This document shows positions 7,473 to 13,697 of a stretch of DNA of 25,207 nucleotides, piece by piece. The stretch is from positions 1 through 25,207 of the forward strand of contig PLYX01000038.1 of assembly GCA_003151895.1 (NCBI GenBank). Reading direction: 5' to 3'. The position numbers and the translations under genes are program-made. Under the pieces are notes generated by a model that saw only the letters and a list, made by a program, of their open reading frames with translations, ran no database searches and was not told where the DNA came from. This stretch comes from Solirubrobacterales bacterium (GTDB taxonomy: Bacteria; Actinomycetota; Thermoleophilia; Solirubrobacterales; Solirubrobacteraceae). Each line of letters starts with the position of its first letter. The first letter of the stretch is position 1.

Positions 7473-7908
7473 TGCATGGGCGCGACCAGCACATCCCGAA
7501 GCCGAGCGGGTTGGTCGCGTTTGGGACGTAGGCGCCCCTTTCGCGTTCCAAACCCGCCGGTATCCCCTGGAAACGAGCGAGCACGAGGCCGTTACACCCG
7601 GATCTCGATGCGGTGTCCAGAGGGGGTTCGACCCCCGTCGCTCCCGTACTGAGATGGTGACGGAGAACCCGAGACTACCCACGCGCCGCATCGTATTGTC
7701 TGCTTCGGGCGGCTCACGCCGCCGCTGTCGCTCGAACCGCCGCATTCCGGGGCGCCAACCTCCCGATGGGAGATCTGATCGAGGAGGTTCTCGACCTATC
7801 CGATCGCTGAATGGCTTATCGAGCCCATGAACGACGGGGCGTTACGGTCACCTGCTGCTCGCTCGGAGGTACGGCGGCTGAATGTTCGACAGGGCGCGGC
7901 GTGCCCTC
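7473..7908. other. Long non-coding stretch between antitoxin and AAA gene
   Basis: About 440 bases without a convincing gene. It contains the second tRNA 3'-end-like repeat (7590-7646). From about 7664 to 7807 on the plus strand there is a short open frame ending in RGANLPMGDLIEEVLDLSDR, which looks protein-like but has no good start and may be the tail of a lost gene. Nothing else is recognised. Confidence 0.4.
7590..7646 (+). repeat. tRNA 3'-end-like repeat, copy B
   Basis: This 57-base segment shares CGTTACA, CGGATCTCGAT and GACCCCCGT-GCTCCCG with copy A at 1007-1067. It has the more standard T-loop TTCGACC followed by CGCTCCCG, but its T stem is imperfect (GGGGG opposite CCCGT), so it too is a remnant. 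Same orientation as copy A, 6.6 kb apart. Confidence 0.5.
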
Positions 7909-9078
7909 TCAACCGCCGAATCCGAGCGGCTTCTCCCGCTCCACCTCGTGACCCTGGGCGCGTGCGAAGAGCTCGGCGAGGGTCGCGCCGGCCCCGCCGG
8001 CGGGCGCTATGCCGCGCTCGGCAAGCCAGGTCGTGGCCTCTGCGTCTGAGAAAGGGGTGAACTGCAGTCGCGCCGCACACCGCCCGGGTCGCGCCACCGC
8101 CGGGTGCAGGCGCCGCACCGGCTCATTAGTCGTCACCAGCACAAGCACCCGCAGGCCCTGTCCGACGATGCCATCGACCAGGTTGAGCAGGCGCGAGAGT
8201 CCCTGTCCTGTTCGCTCCTTCGCGTCGGCGGCGAGCAGCTCGCCCGTGTCCTCGAGCACGAGCAGACGCCACTTGCGCTCCTGCTTGCATTTGTGCTCGT
8301 CGTCGAAGTCGAACGTGTCCTCGTCCAGCACGACGTCGAGCATGTAGTCGGCGCGCTGACCGAAGAAGACCTCGGGATCGATCACGTAGTGCAGCTCGCA
8401 CCAGCTTCGCCACTCCCAGCCGAGAGCGCGCAGCGCGTAGGTCTTACCAGTGCCGGGCGGCCCGTGCCACAGGATGAGTTGACCTCCCTCCGCCGGGCGA
8501 AAATCGAGACCGAGCAATTGTCCGAGGCGCTCTCTTACCGCCTGTGGATAGTTTCCGCCAATCTCATCCAGCGCGGGGACGGCGATCGTGCGCGAGACGG
8601 AGTTTGCCCCGTGAGTGCCGCACGACCAGAAGCGAACGGGTATCTCGCGGCTCTCGGTCGTTCGTGTCGCCGGAAAGCGTTCGTGCAGCCAACGCTCGAT
8701 ATCGACAACGATCGCTCGCTCGGCTGCCGCCACTCGGCAATAAACGGTCTCGCCCTTCAGGGTGATGAGCGCCAGCGAGCGTTCGCCGAACAGCGGCTCC
8801 AGGCCGAGCAGCGCGGACTGTGCCCGCGCTGAGCGCGAGGTTCTCAGCACGTACTCCAACACGCTGTCCAGCGAGCGTGACGACGTGTCCCATTGCGGCT
8901 GCGTCGTATGCGGTATCTCCCGCTCGAAGACGAGCGTCGCAAAATGCGTCTGTGGGAGATTTGACAAACAGACGCTATCCGTCACCGTCAGCGATCGCCT
9001 CGACGCCGATCGGGTCGTTGGCCGACCGTCCTGGTTTGTTGCTCCTACTGTCAATGCTTCTTCTCCAGTCACGTCCAT
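7909..9078 (-). CDS. AAA+ ATPase with DUF5925-like N-terminal region
   Basis: A 389-residue ATPase if read from the ATG at 9078; an upstream ATG at 9213 is possible but the added residues look non-native. Residues 1-170 form a domain of unknown role that resembles the DUF5925 region found before AAA modules in actinobacteria. The AAA core has Walker A GPPGTGKT (206-213), Walker B RLLVLEDT (271-278), sensor 1 with TTN (316-318) and a likely arginine finger in ARPGRC (R330). The protein ends in PLGFGG. It probably acts as an oligomeric remodelling ATPase in the cytoplasm; the substrate is unknown. It stands alone, with DIP1984 upstream on the same strand after a 221-base gap. Confidence 0.8.
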   Translation of the reverse strand: MDVTGEEALTVGATNQDGRPTTRSASRRSLTVTDSVCLSNLPQTHFATLVFEREIPHTTQPQWDTSSRSLDSVLEYVLRTSRSARAQSALLGLEPLFGERSLALITLKGETVYCRVAAAERAIVVDIERWLHERFPATRTTESREIPVRFWSCGTHGANSVSRTIAVPALDEIGGNYPQAVRERLGQLLGLDFRPAEGGQLILWHGPPGTGKTYALRALGWEWRSWCELHYVIDPEVFFGQRADYMLDVVLDEDTFDFDDEHKCKQERKWRLLVLEDTGELLAADAKERTGQGLSRLLNLVDGIVGQGLRVLVLVTTNEPVRRLHPAVARPGRCAARLQFTPFSDAEATTWLAERGIAPAGGAGATLAELFARAQGHEVEREKPLGFGG

Positions 9079-9299
9079 ATCGTCGCTATGCAGTCCCCTT
9101 ACCCGCCCTCGTCTCGAAGTCAGCGTCAGGTGATGCTCGGTCCCCGATGCTCGGTGCGCGTTGCGGAATGCTGGGCTTACGGTGCAGTCCTGCGCGTGCC
9201 CCGACGCCGCCACCGAGGATTTCCAGTCCCGTGGTACGACCCTTTGGCCGGATCGCTGGCCTTGACGCTCGCCCTTCGCGACTACCGACTGCTCGTTCG

Positions 9300-9761
9300 T
9301 TACTCCACCAGCGGAGTTGTCCAGTTGTGCTCTTGCAGCTGGTTGTCGAGCTCGCGTCGCTCCTTGGCCAGCTTGTCAAGCAGGGTCTGGACGTCGCTTA
9401 CACGGATCTGACGCACCATGCGGATCTCTGAGCGGGAGTAGCGCGACAGGCTGCCGCTCGTCGCCGCGCGCACCGCGGACCGCAAGGCCCCCCGGCGCAA
9501 CGCAAGGACATCGCGCCGAGCGATCCCCCTGGTCACCGTCTCCCCGCTTGCGAGCGTGGTGCTCGCGTTGGTGTGGTTGATGCTGGCGATCAGATGCTGA
9601 AGCTCGTCGCAAAGCGAGTTCAGCTCCGCCAGCAACTCCTCGGGCTTCTCGGGAGGCTCGTCGCCCTCCTGCACGAGCACGCTCGTGCTCAGCCGGTCAT
9701 GGAGCTGTGCGATGCGCTTCTGCAGGTCTGACCTTCGATTGAGTGCTTCTCCAACGATCAT
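9300..9761 (-). CDS. DIP1984 family protein (septicolysin-like)
   Basis: A 153-residue, mostly helical protein matching the DIP1984 family along its length: MIVGEALNRRSDLQKRI at the start, VQEGDEPPEKPEELLAEL, the NHTNASTTL segment, RRDVLALRRGALRSA, SRYSRSEIRMV and the terminal LDNQLQEHNWTT. Heptad-like spacing suggests a coiled-coil or helical bundle. The biochemical function of this family is not established; it recurs near mobile or defence genes. The ATG at 9761 is preferred over a TTG two codons upstream because it yields the family's usual start. A TATAGT -10-like box on the minus strand (9784-9779) would give a very short leader. Confidence 0.85.
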   Translation of the reverse strand: MIVGEALNRRSDLQKRIAQLHDRLSTSVLVQEGDEPPEKPEELLAELNSLCDELQHLIASINHTNASTTLASGETVTRGIARRDVLALRRGALRSAVRAATSGSLSRYSRSEIRMVRQIRVSDVQTLLDKLAKERRELDNQLQEHNWTTPLVE

Positions 9762-9820
9762 GGCCAACAGTATTGCACACTATAAGTATCGTTGCAAGCT
9801 GGGCCGGCGAAGCGGTCACG

Positions 9821-9858
9821 TTCACCGACGCTACTAATAGTCTGTAGACTCAAAGGCT
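9821..9858 (+). promoter_or_regulatory. Controller-type (C-box-like) operator and promoter
   Basis: The perfect inverted repeat AGTCT-GT-AGACT (9839-9850) sits in the context ACTAATAGTCTGTAGACTC. This resembles the ACT...AGTC-TGT-GACT...AG layout of C-boxes bound by restriction-modification controller proteins. TAGACT (9845-9850) fits a TANNNT -10 box, TTCACC (9821-9826) could be the -35 box, and a start site 7-9 bases later would fall on the GTG codon, giving a leaderless mRNA as known for several C genes. Confidence 0.5.
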
Positions 9859-10143
9859 GTGGACTGGCAGGCTGGCGCGCCAGTGGGGCCCGCTTCGCCG
9901 GAACACGCAGCGCTCGGACAGGCGATCCGACAGCTGCGGCTCGCCGCCGAAATCTCGCAAGAGGGTCTGGCGGACCGCTGCGGGATGCACCGCACGTACG
10001 TCGGCGGGATCGAGCGCGGTGAGCGCAACGTGAGCTTCCGCAATCTGCTCAAGCTCGCCGACGCACTCGACGTACGACCCTCGGAACTGCTCGCGCGCTA
10101 CGAGAGCCTCTCCGTGGGGACGGGTCGCCGAAAGGGAGCTTGA
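9859..10143 (+). CDS. XRE-family regulator resembling R-M controller (C) proteins
   Basis: A 94-residue protein with a single XRE helix-turn-helix domain (about residues 19-78: LGQAIRQLRLAA, SQEGLADRCGMHRTYVGGI, ERGERNVSFRNLLKLADAL, PSELL). Small size and the HRTYVGGIERGERNVS signature match both restriction-modification controller proteins and related island regulators. The GTG start lacks a ribosome site, but a controller-type palindrome lies 9 bases upstream, suggesting leaderless autoregulated expression. No restriction gene follows: the next gene is convergent. It may once have controlled an R-M system, perhaps not the PaeR7I-like one 6 kb away, since PaeR7I-type systems are not always C-regulated. 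Confidence 0.75.
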   Translation: MDWQAGAPVGPASPEHAALGQAIRQLRLAAEISQEGLADRCGMHRTYVGGIERGERNVSFRNLLKLADALDVRPSELLARYESLSVGTGRRKGA

Positions 10144-10177
10144 GTCTTCGGAGGCATCGGCTTGCACCTGACGGTTC

Positions 10178-10615
10178 TTACGCGGCGCTGCTGTAGGTGA
10201 TGGTCTCGTGGATGTGGACGCCAAGGGCGTCGGCGATGTTTTGGAGGCGGTCGAGATTCACACCGGTGTAGCCGTTGGCCTCCCAGCGCTGGACCTGCTG
10301 CTCGGCGACGCCGATTCGTTCGGCGAGCTGGCGCTGGGTCAGCCGGGCGGCGATGCGGGCTTCGATCAGCGCGGTGTGCAATTCCTTGAGGGAGGTGATC
10401 TCGCGCCCGGTGATGTGCCCGTCGCGTAGTTGCTCGTAGTGGTCGATCTGTCCTTGCAGTGTCTCGATCTCGCTGGCGATCGCGTCGTCCATCAGTTTGT
10501 GCATGCCCGGGTCGACGTCTGGGCTGAGCTCGTGTGCGGCATAGGCGATCCGGCTCTCTTCGAAGCGGGCGATCCATGACTTGGTGATGCGGTATTGGCG
10601 CTCGTTTTGGATCAT
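10178..10615 (-). CDS. XRE-family antitoxin-like protein of the DUF6932 pair
   Basis: A 145-residue protein. The first 80 residues are helical (ITKSWIARFEESRIAYA and IASEIETLQGQIDHYEQLRDG), and the C-terminal 60 form an XRE helix-turn-helix with LTQRQLAERIGVAEQQVQRWEANGY followed by LDRLQNIADALG. It begins with ATGA overlapping the stop of the DUF6932 gene by 4 bases, so translation is coupled. XRE proteins in this two-gene layout usually act as antitoxin and repressor, with the first gene as effector. Here the order is effector first. The upstream extension of the frame is a shadow of the DUF6932 gene and was discarded. Confidence 0.8.
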   Translation of the reverse strand: MIQNERQYRITKSWIARFEESRIAYAAHELSPDVDPGMHKLMDDAIASEIETLQGQIDHYEQLRDGHITGREITSLKELHTALIEARIAARLTQRQLAERIGVAEQQVQRWEANGYTGVNLDRLQNIADALGVHIHETITYSSAA

Positions 10616-11052
10616 GGGAGTCCCGTCAGGTCGATGGCGATGATGCCCTTGGGTTGCTTGGTGATGCGGTCGCGTTGGAAGAAGTCGAGAAAAGGCATGC
10701 CGCCGGGATTCGCAGCCCAGTCGGCCGGGAAGAGCTCGCCGCCGTAGCGTGCCTTCTGTGCAGCGCGTTCCTGGCTGAAGTCCCTTAGCTCGGGGTCCAA
10801 GCGGTCGAGAACTACACCGGCCGACTCCCAGCAGACATCGAAGTCGCCGGGGTGCTCCTGGGCGGTCACGAAGCTGCCGTCGAGATAGGCCGTGGCGCAA
10901 CCGGCGTTCTTCAGCGAGCGCAGCGCGTCAAGAAGTCCATCCAGCAGTTCGTGTCGGTGTGTGTTGGTGGAGTAACGGAGCATGATCTCGTGCCACGTTG
11001 CGTGGTGGATGCCCGGCGGGAGGTTCCCGTGATCGTCGAACTCGGAAATCAT
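10612..11052 (-). CDS. DUF6932 family protein (probable nucleotidyltransferase-fold effector)
   Basis: A 146-residue protein matching DUF6932: the LPPGIHHATWHEIMLRYSTN start, HELLDGLLDALRSLKNAGC, AYLDGSFVT, HPGDFDVCWESAGVV, and FFQRDRITKQPKGIIAIDL at the end. The YLDGSFVT...DFDV arrangement recalls the GS...DxD signature of minimal nucleotidyltransferases, so transfer of a nucleotide to a target is possible but inferred. Its stop overlaps the start of an XRE gene, a typical toxin-antitoxin layout. ATG at 11052; the TATGAT overlapping this start could serve as a -10 box for another transcript, so the promoter is unclear. Confidence 0.8.
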   Translation of the reverse strand: MISEFDDHGNLPPGIHHATWHEIMLRYSTNTHRHELLDGLLDALRSLKNAGCATAYLDGSFVTAQEHPGDFDVCWESAGVVLDRLDPELRDFSQERAAQKARYGGELFPADWAANPGGMPFLDFFQRDRITKQPKGIIAIDLTGLP

Positions 11053-11126
11053 AACACAGCAAGAATGTTGGGTTGCTCTCGGGCGTGTCGGTCTGCGGCC
11101 GATCCCGACTGACGACTATTGTCTAC

Positions 11127-11264
11127 ATGATGAGCCGGACTGATCGCCCGATCGAGCTATCCGCCCTCACGAAGCGCCTGGCACGCGTCATGGAGTCCTC
11201 CTACGTAGACGTGTGGCTGCCGACCCCCGAATGGAACCTCGAACTCGTTGGGTCGATAGCGGTC
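11127..11264 (+). other. Possible gene remnant in intergenic region
   Basis: The 267-base gap between the DUF6932 gene and the RHH gene has, on the plus strand, a protein-like segment reading ALTKRLARVMESSYVDVWLPT then PEWNLE. It resembles the start of small proteins with a YVxxWLxTPxWxL motif. It has ATG codons at 11127 and 11130 but loses any plausible sequence after about 11260 and runs into the next promoter. A relic is the best reading; a functional gene is unlikely. Confidence 0.25.
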
Positions 11265-11290
11265 CATAGTGGGCACCCACCTACACTATG
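11265..11290. promoter_or_regulatory. Inverted repeat upstream of RHH-ParE pair
   Basis: CATAGTG (11265-11271) and CACTATG (11284-11290) are perfect inverted arms around 12 bases, 30 bases before the antitoxin ATG. The right arm contains TACACT, a possible -10 box (11283-11288). Ribbon-helix-helix antitoxins typically bind such sites, so this is a candidate autoregulatory operator. Confidence 0.45.
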
Positions 11291-11319
11291 CGTGTTGGAT
11301 CGTGTAGTACTCTGTGGGC

Positions 11320-11577
11320 ATGGAGCGATCCTCGCATCGGCTGAACGTCACGCTCGACCCCGAGCACGCGGCTCGTTTGGCGCGGCTGGCTGAGCGCACA
11401 CATGTGCAGGAGGGGACGCTCGCACGGTCGCTGCTGTCGACGGCGATCGAGGATGCCGATCCCGATGCGCGCAACATCGCCGCGGTGCTCGATGGCATCC
11501 CGGGCGCCTATGAGCGCGCCCGTCTCGGCCTTGAGCGCGCCCGCGAGGGCCAGACGATCTCACTTGACGATCTGTAG
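11320..11577 (+). CDS. Ribbon-helix-helix antitoxin
   Basis: An 85-residue protein. Its N-terminal RLNVTLDPEHAARLARLAERTHVQEGTLARSLL segment has the strand-helix-helix pattern of CopG/RHH DNA-binding dimers. The acidic C-terminal tail (YERARLGLERAREGQTISLDDL) is the kind that wraps ParE-like toxins, and the ending with LDDL is typical. It is followed after 3 bases by a ParE/RelE-type toxin gene. ATG at 11320 is taken; a GTG two codons upstream is possible. Autoregulation through the inverted repeat just upstream is likely. Confidence 0.85.
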   Translation: MERSSHRLNVTLDPEHAARLARLAERTHVQEGTLARSLLSTAIEDADPDARNIAAVLDGIPGAYERARLGLERAREGQTISLDDL

Positions 11578-11580
11578 CCG

Positions 11581-11880
11581 GTGGCCGTTGTCAGATTGAG
11601 CGTCGTAGCGGTCGAGGATCTCGACCGCATGATCCTCACTCACAGCCTTCCAGCCGACACGAGGGCTCGCGTGGGGCGTTCGCTGAGTCCGCTCGAGCGC
11701 TTTCCACGCCTGGGCCGCGAGCTCGAGGGACGCTGGGAGCCGTTTCGGTTCATCCTTGGCCCGTGGCGATGGATGTTGATCGTCTATGCCTACGACGAGC
11801 AGCAGGATGAAGTTCTAATCGCCACCATCCAAGATGCCCGATCCTCGACCGCTACCACCTCAGGCCAGCGGACGCGCTAA
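11581..11880 (+). CDS. ParE/RelE-superfamily toxin
   Basis: A 99-residue protein with the ParE/RelE order of elements: VVRLSVVAVEDLDRMILTH (strand and first helix), the RVGRSLSPLERFPRLGRELEGRWEPFRF segment, then the WRWMLIVYAYDEQQDEVLIATIQDARSS strand pair that ends most family members. ParE members poison DNA gyrase, RelE members cut ribosome-bound mRNA; the sequence alone does not decide which. The GTG start lies 3 bases after the antitoxin stop, so the two are translated together. No defects are seen. Confidence 0.85.
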   Translation: MAVVRLSVVAVEDLDRMILTHSLPADTRARVGRSLSPLERFPRLGRELEGRWEPFRFILGPWRWMLIVYAYDEQQDEVLIATIQDARSSTATTSGQRTR

Positions 11881-11889
11881 CTTGGATAT

Positions 11890-12045
11890 ATGCTCACACA
11901 GGCAGATCGCGCCGCCGAGCGCCGCCGCACGAAGCTGGAGGAGATCCAGCTGCAGGTCAAGGATGGCTCGCTTACGATCCGCAAGATGACACCGGAGGAG
12001 CGCAAGCGCTATCCCCCGAAACCGTCCAGGGTACGCCGCAAATGA
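11890..12045 (+). CDS. Small basic protein, 51 residues, unknown
   Basis: A short highly charged protein: ADRAAERRRTKLEEIQLQV, then LTIRKMTPEERKRYPPKPSRVRRK. It is not recognised. It starts 9 bases after the ParE stop and its stop overlaps the next gene by 4 bases (ATGA), which strongly supports that it is real and translationally coupled to the next gene. The basic C-terminus could bind nucleic acid, and the MTPEERKRYPP segment looks like a docking motif. Position behind a toxin-antitoxin pair suggests it belongs to the same accessory cassette, or with the following gene forms another two-gene module. Confidence 0.6.
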   Translation: MLTQADRAAERRRTKLEEIQLQVKDGSLTIRKMTPEERKRYPPKPSRVRRK

Positions 12046-12371
12046 CGACGTTCTTTGTCGCCGGCATCGAATGGCAGGGCGCGCGCGCGGAGGCGGCCTA
12101 CCGTGAGTTGCGTGAGCGTTCGCAGGTTGTCGTTGGTTGTCCGGCGAGGTCGCGTCGGATCTTCAAGTTGAGCTGCCGGTTCGACGGGCGTGACTGCGAG
12201 ATTGAGGTCGGTAGGCCGCTGTCCCACGGAAGCGACGTCGTGGTCGCGATCCTCGACCATGGGCGCGAGGAGGCGTTTGTCGTGCACACCGCTGCCGCCG
12301 ACGACGACGACGGGGCGGGCGGCGCGGTGCGTGTCGGACGTCCCGTGTACTCCGTAACGGAGTTCTCATGA
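12042..12371 (+). CDS. Hypothetical protein, 109 residues, beta-rich
   Basis: The protein is not recognised. The sequence alternates strands: TFFVAGIEW, AEAAYRELRERSQVVVG, RRIFKLSCRFDGRDCEIEVGRP, GSDVVVAILDHGREEAFVVHTA, ending in an Asp/Gly-rich turn and RVGRPVYSVTEF. The pattern suggests a small beta-barrel or ferredoxin-like fold. It is coupled to the preceding 51-residue gene through a 4-base overlap. No signal peptide or membrane segment is present. Function is unknown; pairing of a small basic protein with a small beta protein recalls toxin-antitoxin organisation but nothing in the sequence proves it. Confidence 0.6.
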   Translation: MTTFFVAGIEWQGARAEAAYRELRERSQVVVGCPARSRRIFKLSCRFDGRDCEIEVGRPLSHGSDVVVAILDHGREEAFVVHTAAADDDDGAGGAVRVGRPVYSVTEFS

Positions 12372-12444
12372 ACATACGCGACGCAGCATTCGGACCTGGC
12401 GGCCCGCCGCTGGTACGGTGGAGGGGTCCGTCGCGCGCTGAGCA

Positions 12445-12502
12445 GGCTGCGATCGTGCGCTCGCCGGGTCCTTCCTGACCTCTCTGCCTCGCGATCGCAG
12501 CC
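12445..12502. promoter_or_regulatory. Inverted repeat upstream of glycosyltransferase gene
   Basis: GGCTGCGATCG (12445-12455) and CGATCGCAGCC (12492-12502) are perfect 11-base arms around a 36-base loop, ending 25 bases before the GTG start. It could be a leader hairpin affecting translation, a terminator-like structure for the upstream genes (no T run follows), or a binding site for a dimeric regulator. Confidence 0.45.
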
Positions 12503-12527
12503 CTTGAGAGGCTCGTGAGGAGCGCCC

Positions 12528-13697
12528 GTGAATGTCGTAGCTGCAGGGTCTGACCGCAGGTTGCGTCATTGGTCCTCGGGGCACCCGCCGAAGCGCTCCG
12601 TGGTCGCGATGCCTTCCCGGCCCGCGGGGGCGCCGTTGCACGTCGCGATGCTCGCCCCGCCCTGGATCTCCGTCCCCCCGCCAGGGTACGGTGGCGTGGA
12701 GTCTGTCGTCAGCGTGCTCACGGAGGCGCTCATCCGGCGAGGACACGCGGTGACGCTCTTCTGCGCCCCGGGCTCTCTGTCGAGCGCGCAGGTGGTGACC
12801 CTGCTCGACGACGCCCACCCCGATGAGATCGAGCGTTCGCTATATGAGGTCGACCACGTCGCGCGGGCGTTCGACGAGATCGAGCTCGCGGCCCACGACC
12901 GCCGCTTTGACGTCGTCCACGACCACTGTGGCTTCACGGCGCTCGCTATGGCGGACCGCCTCGACACGCCGTTCGTGCACACCCTGCACGGGCAGTTCAC
13001 CGCGAGTACCGCTGCCTTCTACGCTCGCCACGGCCATAAGGCGGCGCTCGTGGGCATCAGCCGTGCGCAGCTCGCGTCGGCGCCGGCGGGTCTGGACCCT
13101 GTGGGCGCGATCCCGAACCCCATCGACCTGCGGGCCTGGCCGCTGCGTGAGCACAAGGACGACTACCTGCTGTGGATCGGGAGGATGACGGCCGAGAAGG
13201 GCCCCCACCGCGCGATCGCCGCCGCCCGCGCCGCGGGCGTGCCGCTCGTCCTGGCCGGGGTCATCCAGCCCGGCCAGCAGGCGTTCTTCGACCGCGAGGT
13301 AGCGCCGCACGTCGATGGCGAGCGCGTCCGCTTCGTGGGCGAGGTCGGTGGCGCGGTCAAGCGTTCGCTGTTCGCGGGCGCCCGTGCGCTGCTGATGCCG
13401 ATTCGCTGGGAGGAGCCCTTCGGGATGGTGATGGTCGAGGCGCTGGCCTGCGGAACCCCGGTGATCGCCTTCCCCGAGGGCGCCGCCCGCGAGCTGGTGC
13501 TCGACGGGCAGACCGGCTTCCTCGTCGAGGACGAGCAGGCGATGGGCGCGGCGGTCGGCCGGCTTCCCCGCATCGCCGCGCGGGACTGCCGTGCCTGGGT
13601 CGCCGAACACTGCGACGTGGACGTGGTCGCCGCCGCCTACGAGTGTGCCTACCGATCGGTGGCACGCCAGCCGGCGGGAACCCTCGCGCTTGTCTGA
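12528..13697 (+). CDS. GT4-type glycosyltransferase
   Basis: A 389-residue GT-B fold retaining glycosyltransferase. The N-terminal domain has LHVAMLAPPWISVPPPGYGGVE (acceptor-side glycine loop) and the DVVHDHCGFTAL region. The C-terminal nucleotide-sugar domain has LLWIGRMTAEKGPHRAI and the E-x7-E motif EPFGMVMVE (E296 and E304) followed by ACGTPVIAFPEGAARE. GTG at 12528 is supported by GTGAGGAG five bases upstream; the first 27 residues are non-conserved and an internal ATG at 12609 is the alternative. The last bases overlap the downstream debranching-type gene, suggesting a sugar or storage-polysaccharide operon. Sugar donor and acceptor cannot be told. Confidence 0.88.
   Translation: MNVVAAGSDRRLRHWSSGHPPKRSVVAMPSRPAGAPLHVAMLAPPWISVPPPGYGGVESVVSVLTEALIRRGHAVTLFCAPGSLSSAQVVTLLDDAHPDEIERSLYEVDHVARAFDEIELAAHDRRFDVVHDHCGFTALAMADRLDTPFVHTLHGQFTASTAAFYARHGHKAALVGISRAQLASAPAGLDPVGAIPNPIDLRAWPLREHKDDYLLWIGRMTAEKGPHRAIAAARAAGVPLVLAGVIQPGQQAFFDREVAPHVDGERVRFVGEVGGAVKRSLFAGARALLMPIRWEEPFGMVMVEALACGTPVIAFPEGAARELVLDGQTGFLVEDEQAMGAAVGRLPRIAARDCRAWVAEHCDVDVVAAAYECAYRSVARQPAGTLALV

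Noticed and set aside
7664..7807. A small plus-strand gene ending LIEEVLDLSDR
   Set aside because: The tail looks protein-like but there is no acceptable start codon or ribosome site, so it is mentioned only as a possible remnant.
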